Assembly (NCBI GenBank): GCA_963677695.2
Contig: CAXXUJ010000001.1
Location: forward strand, 62,001 to 126,000
Source: SABI01 sp963677695
Lineage (GTDB): Bacteria > Spirochaetota > Spirochaetia > Sphaerochaetales > Sphaerochaetaceae
DNA: 64,000 nt
Direction: 5' to 3'
Below the pieces are notes generated by a model. It did not search any database. It was not told where the DNA came from and saw only the letters and a list, made by a program, of their open reading frames with translations. The translations under genes were made by a program, and so were the position numbers. Of the stretch, positions 34,636-43,373 are shown piece by piece. The stretch's first letter is position 1. Each line of letters opens with the position of its first letter.

Positions 34636-35298
34636 ATGAAACATCCGCATATCGGAATCTTACGTGTTTTAACAACAGAAAATGAAACGGTCCTGATGGC
34701 TCATCAGAACACACTCCAGGAGATGTTTCCCCACTGGACGTTCTCGACCAGATGCATTGGCGATCAGTGGGAAGGTCTGCATGATGAAGCTACCATTGCA
34801 GCGGCACTGCCGAAGATACAGGAGATGGGAACTCAGTGGGCACCAGAACTGGACGGTCTGATTATCAGCTGTGCAGGTGACCCCGGGGTTGAGAAACTCA
34901 GGGAATCTGTCTCTATCCCGGTAACCGGCGGCGGCGCAGCGGCAGCCGCTCTCAGCCTGACCATGGGAAGGAAAGTGGGAGTTATCGGTATCGAGGAACA
35001 TGCGCCCCCAGCCTATGAGAGAATTCTTGGCGCCCATTTCGGCGGCTATATCCTTCCTGAGGGAATCGTGACCACCAACGACCTTCAGACGGAGGTTGGA
35101 AAGGCGGCGGTAGTCAAAGCCGCAGAAGCACTGAAAGAGGATGGATGCGATGTGATTGCTTTCGCATGTACCGGGCTGACAACGGCAAAGGCGGCTTCCC
35201 TGATCTATTCTGTGGGACTCCCTGTTGTTGATGCAGTTGTCGCAGAGGGTATCGCAATGGATGTGATGCTGAAATCACGCGGATGGTTTGAGGTATAA
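34636..35298 (+). CDS. Asp/Glu/hydantoin racemase-family protein
   Basis: A 220-residue cofactor-independent racemase-fold protein. The two catalytic-type cysteines lie in IISCAGDPGVE (about 76) and FACTGLTTAKA (about 180), each at the end of a beta strand, as in aspartate, glutamate and hydantoin racemases. The glycine-rich VTGGGAAAAALS follows the first. It would invert the alpha-carbon of an amino acid or its cyclic derivative. It is the first gene of a five-gene run with DUF917, AroM, a PepT-like peptidase and DUF1177. GAGAGGAAA precedes the ATG. It ends 1 bp before the DUF917 ATG. The substrate is not determined by sequence. Confidence 0.85.
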   Translation: MKHPHIGILRVLTTENETVLMAHQNTLQEMFPHWTFSTRCIGDQWEGLHDEATIAAALPKIQEMGTQWAPELDGLIISCAGDPGVEKLRESVSIPVTGGGAAAAALSLTMGRKVGVIGIEEHAPPAYERILGAHFGGYILPEGIVTTNDLQTEVGKAAVVKAAEALKEDGCDVIAFACTGLTTAKAASLIYSVGLPVVDAVVAEGIAMDVMLKSRGWFEV

Positions 35299-35299
35299 T

Positions 35300-36382
35300 A
35301 TGATTGAACTGACAAAAGAACTTGGAACAGCTGCGCTGTACGGCGGACTCTTTCTCGGAGGAGGCGGCGGCGGATCGCTGTCCGGCGGCCTTGAGACCCT
35401 TGATACAGCACTTTCCCAGGGAACGATACACCTGTACGACCTGGATGAATTCAATCCTGAAGAGCTGGTGATCACGGCATCCGCCGTAGGTTCTCCTGCT
35501 TCGAAAGAAGGCTATATGTCTACTGAGCAGGTACTGAAAGCATTCGACCTGGTTCAGCGGGAATTTGAGGATCCCATCAAGGGAGTGATCACCAACGAGA
35601 ACGGCGGACACTCCATCGCCAATGGATGGATACTTTCAGCCGCAACGGGAATACCTCTCATCGATGCCCCCTGCAACGGACGGGCTCACCCCACCGGAGT
35701 GATGGGGTCCATGGGACTCGACCTCCTTGACGATTATATATCCACCCAGTCAGCCGCAGGCGGAAAAGGGAAGAAGGCAATTGAACTCTCTGTCACCGGA
35801 GAGATGAACAGCTGTGCAGGCATGGTACGGCAGGCTGCTGTCGCAGCAGGAGGCCTCGTCACCGTATACAGAAACCCGGTGAAGGCTGCATACCTTGCTT
35901 CCCACGCTGCCCCCGGTGCAATTGTGCAGGCCATTCAGATAGGAAAGATCTTCCTTGATGCCAAAGACAAAGGTGAAGTGTATGAGGGACTCTCAGAGTT
36001 CCTCGGAATGGAAGTACTTGCTTCGGGAACTGTGAAGGAGTTTTCCCTTACCACCGAAGGCGGTTTCGATCACGGCTACCTGATCCTTTCAGAGAACGGC
36101 AAGAGCTACAAGACTACCTTCTGGAACGAATTCATGTCCGTTGATGAAGATGAAAAGCGCATTGCGACCTTCCCTGACCTTATTGCCTGCCTGAACGCGG
36201 AAACCGGTGGTGTTATCACAAGTGCCGAAATGGCAGAAGGACTCGATATCGATATCATACGAGTACCCATGGAGAACCTTATCCTTGGAGCCGGCATGAA
36301 GAACCGACAGCAGTTTGAACTGGTGGAAAAGATCCTCGGGATTCCGATGGTTTCCCATCTCCCTGAAGGAGTACTTGCATGA
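35300..36382 (+). CDS. DUF917-family protein
   Basis: A 360-residue protein of the DUF917 family (related to the C-terminal part of hydantoin/N-methylhydantoin-type and S-methyl-thiohydantoin-processing proteins). Family marks are the glycine-rich GGLFLGGGGGGSLSGGL at the N-terminus, ASAVGSPASKEGY, ENGGHSIANGWILSAATGIP, DAPCNGRAHPTGVMGSMGL, and the late hydrophobic DIIRVPMENLILGAG. The reaction is not established for most members. ATG 35300 (GAGG upstream) is used. Its stop overlaps the AroM start by 4 bp. Presence beside a hydantoin-racemase-like gene suggests work on a cyclic amino-acid derivative. Confidence 0.82.
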   Translation: MIELTKELGTAALYGGLFLGGGGGGSLSGGLETLDTALSQGTIHLYDLDEFNPEELVITASAVGSPASKEGYMSTEQVLKAFDLVQREFEDPIKGVITNENGGHSIANGWILSAATGIPLIDAPCNGRAHPTGVMGSMGLDLLDDYISTQSAAGGKGKKAIELSVTGEMNSCAGMVRQAAVAAGGLVTVYRNPVKAAYLASHAAPGAIVQAIQIGKIFLDAKDKGEVYEGLSEFLGMEVLASGTVKEFSLTTEGGFDHGYLILSENGKSYKTTFWNEFMSVDEDEKRIATFPDLIACLNAETGGVITSAEMAEGLDIDIIRVPMENLILGAGMKNRQQFELVEKILGIPMVSHLPEGVLA

Positions 36383-37059
36383 AACTAGGTGTAGTGACGA
36401 TAGGACAGTCTCCCCGGGTCGATTTCACTGACGATGTCCTTCCCTTCTTCTCACCGGAAGTTGAACTGATACAGAGGGGCGCCCTCGATTCATTCACTCA
36501 CGAGACGATTGGAAGTATCGCACCGGTTGATGGCGACCATATCCTTGTTTCAAGAATGAGAGATGGTTCCCAGGCGACCTTTGCTGAAAAACATATTCTG
36601 CCTCTGATGCAGATTGCCATTGATGAACTTGAAGAAGAGGGGTGTTCGGTCATCCTGCTGCTGTGCACAGGGAAATTCCCTCCCTTCAGACACTCTTCCA
36701 TCCTGATCAAACCGCAGGAAATCCTTCCTGACCTGGTGGCAAACATGGTGCAGGGAAAGAAGCTGGGTATCATCATCCCGGAAAAGGCACAGATCGCACA
36801 GATGAGTGAGTGGTGGCCTATTGAACCTGAAAGGTTCGCCGCAGTGTCGGGCTCTCCCTACGGGAAGATTGAAGTTGTCGAGGCGGCTGCAAGGGAATTG
36901 AAAAAGGAAAACCCCGATCTGATCTATCTTGACTGCATGGGGTATACAAAAGAGATGAAGGAAAGGGTTTCCGCTATCATCGGAAAGCCGGTCATTCTCC
37001 CGAGAACGATGATCGTCAGGATCATCAATGAACTGCTTGAAGGACAGGGAACAGCATGA
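36379..37059 (+). CDS. AroM-family protein
   Basis: A 226-residue protein of the AroM family, whose fold is related to Asp/Glu racemases. Marks are LGVVTIGQSPRVDFTDDVLP at the start, IQRGALDSFT, LLLCTGKFPPF (a cysteine at the position of the first racemase Cys) and IYLDCMGYTKEMKE (the second). The biochemical role is unknown; AroM was named from its gene position in E. coli, not from activity. It overlaps both neighbours by 4 bp, so its dosage is tied to DUF917 and the peptidase. A second racemase-like enzyme in one operon suggests successive stereochemical steps. Confidence 0.85.
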   Translation: MKLGVVTIGQSPRVDFTDDVLPFFSPEVELIQRGALDSFTHETIGSIAPVDGDHILVSRMRDGSQATFAEKHILPLMQIAIDELEEEGCSVILLLCTGKFPPFRHSSILIKPQEILPDLVANMVQGKKLGIIIPEKAQIAQMSEWWPIEPERFAAVSGSPYGKIEVVEAAARELKKENPDLIYLDCMGYTKEMKERVSAIIGKPVILPRTMIVRIINELLEGQGTA

Positions 37060-38156
37060 AAGAGATATTAGCACGTTTTACTGAGTACATAACCACTGAC
37101 AGTGAGTCAGGAAATGAAAAAGCGATGATGGAAAAGCTCTCTGCTGAACTGAAAGAACTCGGAGCCGAGGTCTATCAGGATGCAGCAGGAGAGAAGGTGG
37201 GTTCGAACGGCTCGAACCTCTATGCCTTTTTCAAAGGCGACCCATCCAAAACTCCCCTCCTCTTCTCCTGCCATATGGATACGGTCGTCCCCGGTGTCGG
37301 CATTGTCCCCGTGGTTGAAGATGGTGTCATCCACAGTAAAGGGAACACGATCCTTGCCGGTGATGATAAATCGGGGATCGCTTCCCTGATGGATGCTCTG
37401 AGCAGAATTCACGAGGAAGGGATTTCCCACGCACCCGTAGAAGTCGTCTTCACCATCAGTGAGGAGACAGGACTGAAGGGCTCGGGAAATCTTGAATATG
37501 ACAGACTCTCCTCGACCGAAGGATATGTGCTGGACAGCAGCGGCCCTGTAGGTAAGGTCATCGTTCAGGCGCCGACTCAGTTCAATGTGAGGGCACACAT
37601 CAAAGGAAAGGCAGCCCACGCAGGTCTCTCTCCCGAAAAGGGAGTGAGCGCCATCCAGGTGGGAGCAGCTGCTCTGGCACATATGAAATTGCTGAGAATC
37701 GACGAGGAGACAACCGCCAACGTCGGAACCTTCCATGCTGTCGGTCCCACCAATATCGTCAGGGACGAGGCAATGATCATAGCCGAGGTCCGTTCCCTCT
37801 CTATGGAGAAGGCTGAAAAGCAGATCGAGCACATGAAGAGCTGCTTCCTCGAGGAAGCTGAAAAGGCCGGTGCTAAGGTCGAACTCGATATCAACTGCAT
37901 GTACGAATCATACGGTTTCGAAAGCGATGAACCTGTAGTGACTTTCGTCGTTGAATGCTGCAAAAAGGCTGGAATAGAGCCTTTCACCACCTCGACAGGG
38001 GGCGGCAGCGATGCGAACAACTATAATCAGAACGGAATCAAAGTCCTCAACCTCGGTTGCGGTGTAAGCGGTCCCCACTCGTTTGACGAAAGTCTCCCGG
38101 TAGAAGAACTGGGAAGACTCTCAAACCTCGTCTATACGATGATCGTTTCCAGATAA
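37056..38156 (+). CDS. PepT-like M20 peptidase
   Basis: A 366-residue zinc aminopeptidase resembling tripeptidase T. Metal and catalytic motifs: FSCHMDTVVPG, LAGDDKSGIAS, ISEETGLKGS, KGKAAHAGLSPEKGVSA (dimer domain) and the late GGGSDANNYNQ and SGPHSFDE. It should cut short peptides or amide conjugates in the cytoplasm. It overlaps the AroM gene by 4 bp. A 68-bp gap follows before the DUF1177 gene. It is distinct from the ArgE/DapE-like enzyme of operon A, giving the locus two M20 hydrolases of different subtypes. Confidence 0.88.
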   Translation: MKEILARFTEYITTDSESGNEKAMMEKLSAELKELGAEVYQDAAGEKVGSNGSNLYAFFKGDPSKTPLLFSCHMDTVVPGVGIVPVVEDGVIHSKGNTILAGDDKSGIASLMDALSRIHEEGISHAPVEVVFTISEETGLKGSGNLEYDRLSSTEGYVLDSSGPVGKVIVQAPTQFNVRAHIKGKAAHAGLSPEKGVSAIQVGAAALAHMKLLRIDEETTANVGTFHAVGPTNIVRDEAMIIAEVRSLSMEKAEKQIEHMKSCFLEEAEKAGAKVELDINCMYESYGFESDEPVVTFVVECCKKAGIEPFTTSTGGGSDANNYNQNGIKVLNLGCGVSGPHSFDESLPVEELGRLSNLVYTMIVSR

Positions 38157-38224
38157 GAATGTTTTCCCTCTCCTTACAAAGGGAGAGGTGAATAGAGATA
38201 CAATAAGAAAGAAAGGGTGATGAT

Positions 38225-39172
38225 ATGCTATTAAGACAAGTAATGGAACTGTTTGATCTTCTAGACAAACCTTCGGCAAGCGGCAGTGAAGTAGCTGAGC
38301 TGTTCAAGAGCAGAGGAATTCAGGATGTGGTTGTCACCACCCTGAAGGGCGATAAAGGATCCACCGACTGTATCAAGGTCGTGATTCCCGGAAGAAACGG
38401 AAGGGCAGCCAAAGGCTCTGTTCCGACTCTCGGAATCATAGGACGCCTCGGCGGTCTGGGAGCACGACCGGAGATGACTGGATTCGTCTCTGACGGAGAC
38501 GGTGCACTTGCAGCGCTCGCAGCCGCTCTCAAGCTCGGTGAGATGCACGCAAACGGCGATGTGCTGGAAGGCGATGTGATCATCACCACCCATATCTGCC
38601 CCGATGCACCGACAAGGGAACACTTCCCGGTCCCCTTCATGGACTCCCCTATCAGCATGGAACAGATGAACACAACCGAAATCGTACCAGAGATGGAGTG
38701 CATCCTCTCAATCGACACGACCAAGGGAAATGAAATCATCAACGTGAACGGCTTCGCCATCTCCCCAACCGTCAAAGAGGGATATATCCTCCCGGTCAGC
38801 AATGACCTCCTTCAGGTGATGAAGAGAGTGAGCGGAACGAAACCCGCAGTCTTCGCCCTCTCGACCCAGGATATCACACCGTACGAGAACAACCTGTCCC
38901 ACATCAACAGCATTCTGCAGCCGGCAACGGCAACAGACGCTCCCGTTGTCGGTGTGGCCATCACAACTGAAGCTCCGGTCGCAGGCTGCGCCACAGGCGC
39001 CTCAAGTTTTGTCAGTATCGAACAGGCATCGCGCTTCGTTGTCGAGGTTGCAAAGGATATCAGCAAGGACATCTGCTCCTTCTATGACAAGGAAAACTTC
39101 AAGAAACTTTCTGCCCTGTACGGGTACATGACCCAGCTCCAGACTCCCGGAAAGGATCTGGCAGGCGTATAA
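38225..39172 (+). CDS. DUF1177-family protein
   Basis: A 315-residue protein of the DUF1177 family. Conserved-looking blocks are LDKPSASGSEVAELFKSRGI, VTTLKGDKGSTDCIKVVIPG, GIIGRLGGLGARPEMTGFVS, ITTHICPDAPTREHFPVPFM and TEAPVAGCATGASSFVSIEQ. Histidine/aspartate-rich motifs (THICPDAP) hint at a metal-dependent enzyme, but no activity is established. Such proteins are seen together with AroM-like genes and peptide transporters, as here. It closes operon B and is followed by a strong bidirectional terminator shared with the pucR-type gene. Confidence 0.82.
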   Translation: MLLRQVMELFDLLDKPSASGSEVAELFKSRGIQDVVVTTLKGDKGSTDCIKVVIPGRNGRAAKGSVPTLGIIGRLGGLGARPEMTGFVSDGDGALAALAAALKLGEMHANGDVLEGDVIITTHICPDAPTREHFPVPFMDSPISMEQMNTTEIVPEMECILSIDTTKGNEIINVNGFAISPTVKEGYILPVSNDLLQVMKRVSGTKPAVFALSTQDITPYENNLSHINSILQPATATDAPVVGVAITTEAPVAGCATGASSFVSIEQASRFVVEVAKDISKDICSFYDKENFKKLSALYGYMTQLQTPGKDLAGV

Positions 39173-39177
39173 CAATT

Positions 39178-39208
39178 AAACGGCTTCTGCTCAGTGCGGA
39201 AGCCGTTT
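39178..39208. terminator. Bidirectional intrinsic terminator between DUF1177 and the PucR-type gene
   Basis: AAACGGCTTC (39178-39187) pairs with GAAGCCGTTT (39199-39208), flanked by A and T residues on both sides, so it can stop transcription from either convergent gene. Confidence 0.85.
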
Positions 39209-39232
39209 ATCTAACTTTTAGGTGTTACGTTC

Positions 39233-40738
39233 TCAGCTGCAGCTGAAGGAGTTGATCAGATCGAGTTTCAGCGCCATCAGCATGAGCAGACGCCCCTCAG
39301 GGGAACGTACATCGATTCCCGTGATATGACTGATCTTATCGAGTCTCAAGTACATCGTATTCCTGTGCAGGCCGAGAGCCTTCGAGGCTTCGGAGAGGTG
39401 AAAGTCCTTCTGTGAGAGCACCGACAGCGTTTCTAGCAGGTGCTCGTTGAATTCCTCATCATTCTTCCTCAGTGCATCCACCGAGTTCCGGTAGAGCCTC
39501 TGGAGAATCGGGTTCTCCCTCTGACCTGAAAGGAAGTGGTAGAGGAGATAATCATTGTAGGTGAGAAACTTCTTGATACGGGGAGAGAGGAACTGTCCCA
39601 TTCTCAGGGTGAACATCGCATCCTGATAGGCATGTTTCATCTCGAACAGATCCGGATACGCACGCGAATTGCCTACCTGGCACTGAATCTGGGGATAGAG
39701 ATTCTCCACCCTTCTCATCAGCTGCCTGACCCGGTTCGCCGAAGACTCATCACTTTCATCATCCTTCTCATGTATTGAAATGATCTGGTCATGGTCACTG
39801 AGAAATATATTCTTCGGAAAGGCTGACTCACACATTCTGAGTATCCTGTCCATGTTATGTATCTTCTGATCGTAGTTGTACAGATGCATGATCCATACAT
39901 ACCTGAGCTCGGTGAAGTCTAAGTTGTAGAACTGACTCTCCTTGATTACCGTCTCCCTGCTGTTGTTCAGACCGAAGATCAGGCTGAAGATGAACTCGTT
40001 CTTCCTCTTCTTGAACTGCGCGGGAAAGTTGATCTCACCCACACGTGCCATGAGGATATAGGGGCGCAGCAGCTTTCTCTGTATCTCATCGGGTGCCATG
40101 ATGGCAGAGAGTCCCTGCATGAAGAAGAAGGCGCTGATACTGCCGTAGGCCATCAGGATATTCCCATGCCATTTCTCGTTCTTACTGGTGAACAGCACTT
40201 CCTCCTGAGAAATCGATGAATAGAACCGCTCGTTCTCCAGATGGCTTGCCCAGTCCTGGAAGGGGACGGAGGGAGCATCTGCCTGCCGGTTATCGATGAT
40301 AAGACGCTTGTCGGCTCCCAGGATGACGATCGATGCGCCGGTCACGTAGGTGATCAGGGAGCACATGTTCTTGAGAGAGAAATGGATCCCTCCGACAAGG
40401 CTGTTCAGCGTGTTCTTCAGTTCATCAAACAGGGAATAGGGGTCGAACTCATCAATGAGGAGGTCGAGGCGGCTTACAGCGCCAGAGGAGAAGGGAGCCC
40501 TGTTCAGGGTCCTCTGCCAGGACTCCTGAAGAGGGAGGGTGGGATTGATGAAATAGACACCCTGTACATTCTTCACTTCCGCCAGCTCGAGAATCGAGCT
40601 GATCTCCTCATCCTTCAGAAAATAGGGATAGATGCACAGCACCTTCGAAGACTCGATCCGGCACTGGTCAGCACTTGTGAAGATGAGAATCATCGTATTC
40701 TTGGAGACGGCTGGAATGTTATCAGATAACCACGGCAT
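39233..40738 (-). CDS. PucR/CdaR-type transcriptional regulator
   Basis: A protein of about 500 residues. The C-terminal HTH_30 domain is clear: NEHLLETLSVLSQKDFHLSE-like block followed by ASKALGLHRNTMYLRLDKI and RLLMLMALKLDLI. The middle has the GAF/ligand-type region usual in PucR relatives. Family members control purine, amino-acid or sugar-diacid catabolism. It lies between the two transport/catabolic operons, downstream of system C on the same strand, so it is the natural candidate regulator of the locus. TATAAT ends only 5 bp before the ATG at 40738; transcription from it would be leaderless, or translation may start at the next Met (40693). Confidence 0.85.
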   Translation of the reverse strand: MPWLSDNIPAVSKNTMILIFTSADQCRIESSKVLCIYPYFLKDEEISSILELAEVKNVQGVYFINPTLPLQESWQRTLNRAPFSSGAVSRLDLLIDEFDPYSLFDELKNTLNSLVGGIHFSLKNMCSLITYVTGASIVILGADKRLIIDNRQADAPSVPFQDWASHLENERFYSSISQEEVLFTSKNEKWHGNILMAYGSISAFFFMQGLSAIMAPDEIQRKLLRPYILMARVGEINFPAQFKKRKNEFIFSLIFGLNNSRETVIKESQFYNLDFTELRYVWIMHLYNYDQKIHNMDRILRMCESAFPKNIFLSDHDQIISIHEKDDESDESSANRVRQLMRRVENLYPQIQCQVGNSRAYPDLFEMKHAYQDAMFTLRMGQFLSPRIKKFLTYNDYLLYHFLSGQRENPILQRLYRNSVDALRKNDEEFNEHLLETLSVLSQKDFHLSEASKALGLHRNTMYLRLDKISHITGIDVRSPEGRLLMLMALKLDLINSFSCS

Positions 40739-40802
40739 GAGGCATTATATCATGAAACAAATCAACGCTGAAAGTACTCGGATTCGAACCGCTTTTCTAG
40801 AA

Positions 40803-41627
40803 TCAGATCCTGTCCAGGAACGCCTGTTCTTCCGGATTCACCACTGCAATCGCTTTCAGAAGCTTTTTCGTGTAGTCCTGCTTCGGGTTCTGGAAAATCT
40901 CATCCACTGATCCCTGTTCCACCAGGTTCCCGCTCTGGAGAATGATGACATCGTCAGCGAAATTCTTGACCAGCGCGAGGTCATGGGTGATGAAGAAGTA
41001 GGTGATATTGTACTGTTCCTTGATCGACTGAAGCAGATCAATGACCCTTGCCTGCACCGATACATCAAGAGCGGAGGTGGGTTCATCAAGGATGATGATA
41101 GGAGACTTCAGTGCAATGGCACGGGCAATACCGATTCTCTGTTTCTGACCGCCGCTGAGCATGTGAGGGTAGCGTTCAAGAAAGGACTGGGGAAGATGGA
41201 CGACATCCATCAGCTGTTTGACAACTTTCAGTCTCTCCTTCTTGTCTCCAGCTGCGTGCACGATGAGCGGTTCCTCTATGATCTCCTTGAGGGTCTTTCT
41301 CGGGTTGAGCGAGGAGGTGGGGTCCTGGTGGACGATCTGGACTTTCTGACGGAATTTCTTCAGTTCTGTTTTATTATCGATCGTGGAGATATCCTTCCCG
41401 TCTACAGTGATCATTCCTCCGGTGGGGATCTCGAACTTCATCAAGAGCTTTGCCATCGTTGTCTTTCCTGAGCCGGACTCACCGATGACGGCGAAGGTCT
41501 TACCCCTCTCGATTGTGAAGGAGACGTCATCCACCGCTTTGACCAGCTTCTTCGGCTGCCCCAGCAGCGGTTTATCACCACCGAAATATTTCTTTACATT
41601 CTTGAATTCAACTATCGTATCGGACAT
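40803..41627 (-). CDS. Peptide ABC transporter ATPase (second), system C
   Basis: A 274-residue ATPase with Walker A GESGSGKTT, signature LSGGQKQRI, Walker B IIILDEPTSALDV and switch ITHDLALV. It is shorter than the system A ATPases and lacks the cysteine-containing C-terminal tail. It is the last gene of the minus-strand operon C, 15 bp after the other ATPase, with GGGAGATAG before its ATG. The pucR-type gene follows 64 bp later without an obvious terminator. Confidence 0.92.
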   Translation of the reverse strand: MSDTIVEFKNVKKYFGGDKPLLGQPKKLVKAVDDVSFTIERGKTFAVIGESGSGKTTMAKLLMKFEIPTGGMITVDGKDISTIDNKTELKKFRQKVQIVHQDPTSSLNPRKTLKEIIEEPLIVHAAGDKKERLKVVKQLMDVVHLPQSFLERYPHMLSGGQKQRIGIARAIALKSPIIILDEPTSALDVSVQARVIDLLQSIKEQYNITYFFITHDLALVKNFADDVIILQSGNLVEQGSVDEIFQNPKQDYTKKLLKAIAVVNPEEQAFLDRI

Positions 41628-41642
41628 TGGCTATCTCCCGGG

Positions 41643-42482
41643 CTATATGATCTTGGGCAGGACATCAAGCAGGTGCTTCGTATAATCTGTCTGAGGATTG
41701 AGGAACACATCCTGACTGAATCCCTCTTCCACCACCTGACCCAGTTTCATCACATAGGTACGCGTACCGAGCTGCTTTGCGACTCCGAGGTTATGGGTGA
41801 TGAAGAACATCGCAATATTCTCCTCCTCCACAAGTCGCTTCAGTTCCATGTTTATGCTTGCCTGGACAGTCACATCGAGTGAGGTGCCCGGTTCATCTGC
41901 AAGGAGGAGTTTCGGTGTCTTGATGAGGGCCATGGCAATGATCACTCTCTGTTTCATTCCCCCCGAGAGTTCGAAGGGATACATCTTCAGAAGGTGTTCA
42001 GGGTTGGGAAGGCTCATCTTCTCCAGAAGGTGAATCGACCGCTCTTTCGCTTCCTTCTTCAGGATACTCTTCTTTCTGCCGAGAGCGCCGAAGGTGGAGT
42101 TTTTTCCCTGGTAGAGGTAGATGTTCTCCATCTGCTGACCTATCGTGAAGACAGGGTTGAGGGCGATCATCGGGTCCTGGAAGACCATGGATATCTCGCT
42201 TCCCCTGAGCTGACGTATCTCTTCCTCTTTCATCTTCAGGATATCCTGTCCCTTGTAGAGGATCTCTCCTCTGGAATAGATGGCAGGAGGAGAGGGGATA
42301 AGGCGGAGGATGGAACGGACCGAGACCGACTTCCCGCTTCCCGATTCTCCCACTATAGTGACGATCTCACCTTCATTGATATGAATGTTCACATCCTTGA
42401 TGGTCGGCACGACTTCTCGTTCATCATTTCTGAACCCGATATCGAGGTTCTTTATTTCTAACAAGTGTTTCTTTTCCATCAT
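41643..42482 (-). CDS. Peptide ABC transporter ATPase (first), system C
   Basis: A 279-residue ATPase with Walker A GESGSGKSV, signature LSGGMKQRV, Walker B LLLADEPGTSLDV and switch ITHNLGVA. Like its partner it lacks the C-terminal cysteine tail of system A. The GTSLDV wording differs from the usual TTALDV. It lies 6 bp after the permease gene. The second ATG (42479) has the better spacing to GGGGAG and may be the true start. Confidence 0.92.
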   Translation of the reverse strand: MMEKKHLLEIKNLDIGFRNDEREVVPTIKDVNIHINEGEIVTIVGESGSGKSVSVRSILRLIPSPPAIYSRGEILYKGQDILKMKEEEIRQLRGSEISMVFQDPMIALNPVFTIGQQMENIYLYQGKNSTFGALGRKKSILKKEAKERSIHLLEKMSLPNPEHLLKMYPFELSGGMKQRVIIAMALIKTPKLLLADEPGTSLDVTVQASINMELKRLVEEENIAMFFITHNLGVAKQLGTRTYVMKLGQVVEEGFSQDVFLNPQTDYTKHLLDVLPKII

Positions 42483-42488
42483 TCTCCC

Positions 42489-43358
42489 CTACTGAACCTG
42501 AACATCGAGGGCGTCACGGAGACCGTCTCCGAGGAAGCTGAATCCCAGGACGGTCACCATGATGGCGAGTCCGGGGAATACTGAAGACCACCACACTGAG
42601 GGCATGAAGGTTCTTCCTGATGCGATCATCGTTCCCCACTCGGGGGTTGGAGGAAGAGCTCCGAGTCCGAGGAACCCGAGGCTTGCTCCGGCGAGAATGA
42701 CGAATCCTACGTCAGTTGAAATCTTGACAATGATGGTGGGAAGACAGTTTGGGAGAATCTCTGAGAACATGATTCTCCACTGGCTTGCACCGATACCTTC
42801 CGAAGAGATGATGAACTGTTCGTTCTTCACCTTCAGCGTCTCTGCCTGCACGAGGCGGGTGAACCAGGGCCACCAGCCGAAGGAGATAGCAATCATCGAG
42901 TTCATCAGGTTAGGTTCAAGAATGGCTGCCACGGCCATCGCGAGGATGATTGAGGGAACTGCCAGGAAGATGTCTGTGATTCTCATGATGATCTTGTTCG
43001 TCCACCCTCCCCTATAGCCTGCAAGCAGTCCGAGGGGAACACCGATGATAACGGCTATGGAGAGAACCACGACGCCCATCATCAGTGAATAGCGGGAACC
43101 GTAGATCACACGGCTGAGGATATCACGCCCGATCTCATCCGTTCCGAACCAGTAGTCTCCGTCAGGAGCCTGGTTGACCTGGGAAAAATGGATATCACCC
43201 TTGGCATCACCCGGATAGGGAGCGATGAGGGGGGCGAAGATCGCCGAAAGGATGACGGCAATGACGATAACAAAACCGACTATGGTCAGTTTGTTATGGA
43301 AAAGTCGTCTGAACATTTTTCTGCGACTTGAATATCTTTCTTCAACTTGTTCGTTCAT
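42489..43358 (-). CDS. Peptide ABC transporter permease (DppC-like), system C
   Basis: A 289-residue permease with the DppC mark DYWFGTDEIGRDILSRVIYG, EAA loop EGIGASQWRIMFSEILPNCL and closing GASLGFLGLGALPPTPEWGT and GDGLRDALDVQ. The substrate side differs enough from system A that a different ligand is likely. AAGGAAAAGC precedes the ATG. It is 15 bp after the DppB-like gene. Confidence 0.92.
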   Translation of the reverse strand: MNEQVEERYSSRRKMFRRLFHNKLTIVGFVIVIAVILSAIFAPLIAPYPGDAKGDIHFSQVNQAPDGDYWFGTDEIGRDILSRVIYGSRYSLMMGVVVLSIAVIIGVPLGLLAGYRGGWTNKIIMRITDIFLAVPSIILAMAVAAILEPNLMNSMIAISFGWWPWFTRLVQAETLKVKNEQFIISSEGIGASQWRIMFSEILPNCLPTIIVKISTDVGFVILAGASLGFLGLGALPPTPEWGTMIASGRTFMPSVWWSSVFPGLAIMVTVLGFSFLGDGLRDALDVQVQ

Positions 43359-43373
43359 ATGCTTTTCCTTCTC

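Noticed and set aside
40765..40805. tRNA-like sequence on the minus strand (GGTTCGAATCC T-loop wording)
   Set aside because: Only three T-stem pairs form, no acceptor or D-arm fits, and the upstream part lies in the ABC ATPase coding end. Treated as chance or at most a tRNA 3' fragment.
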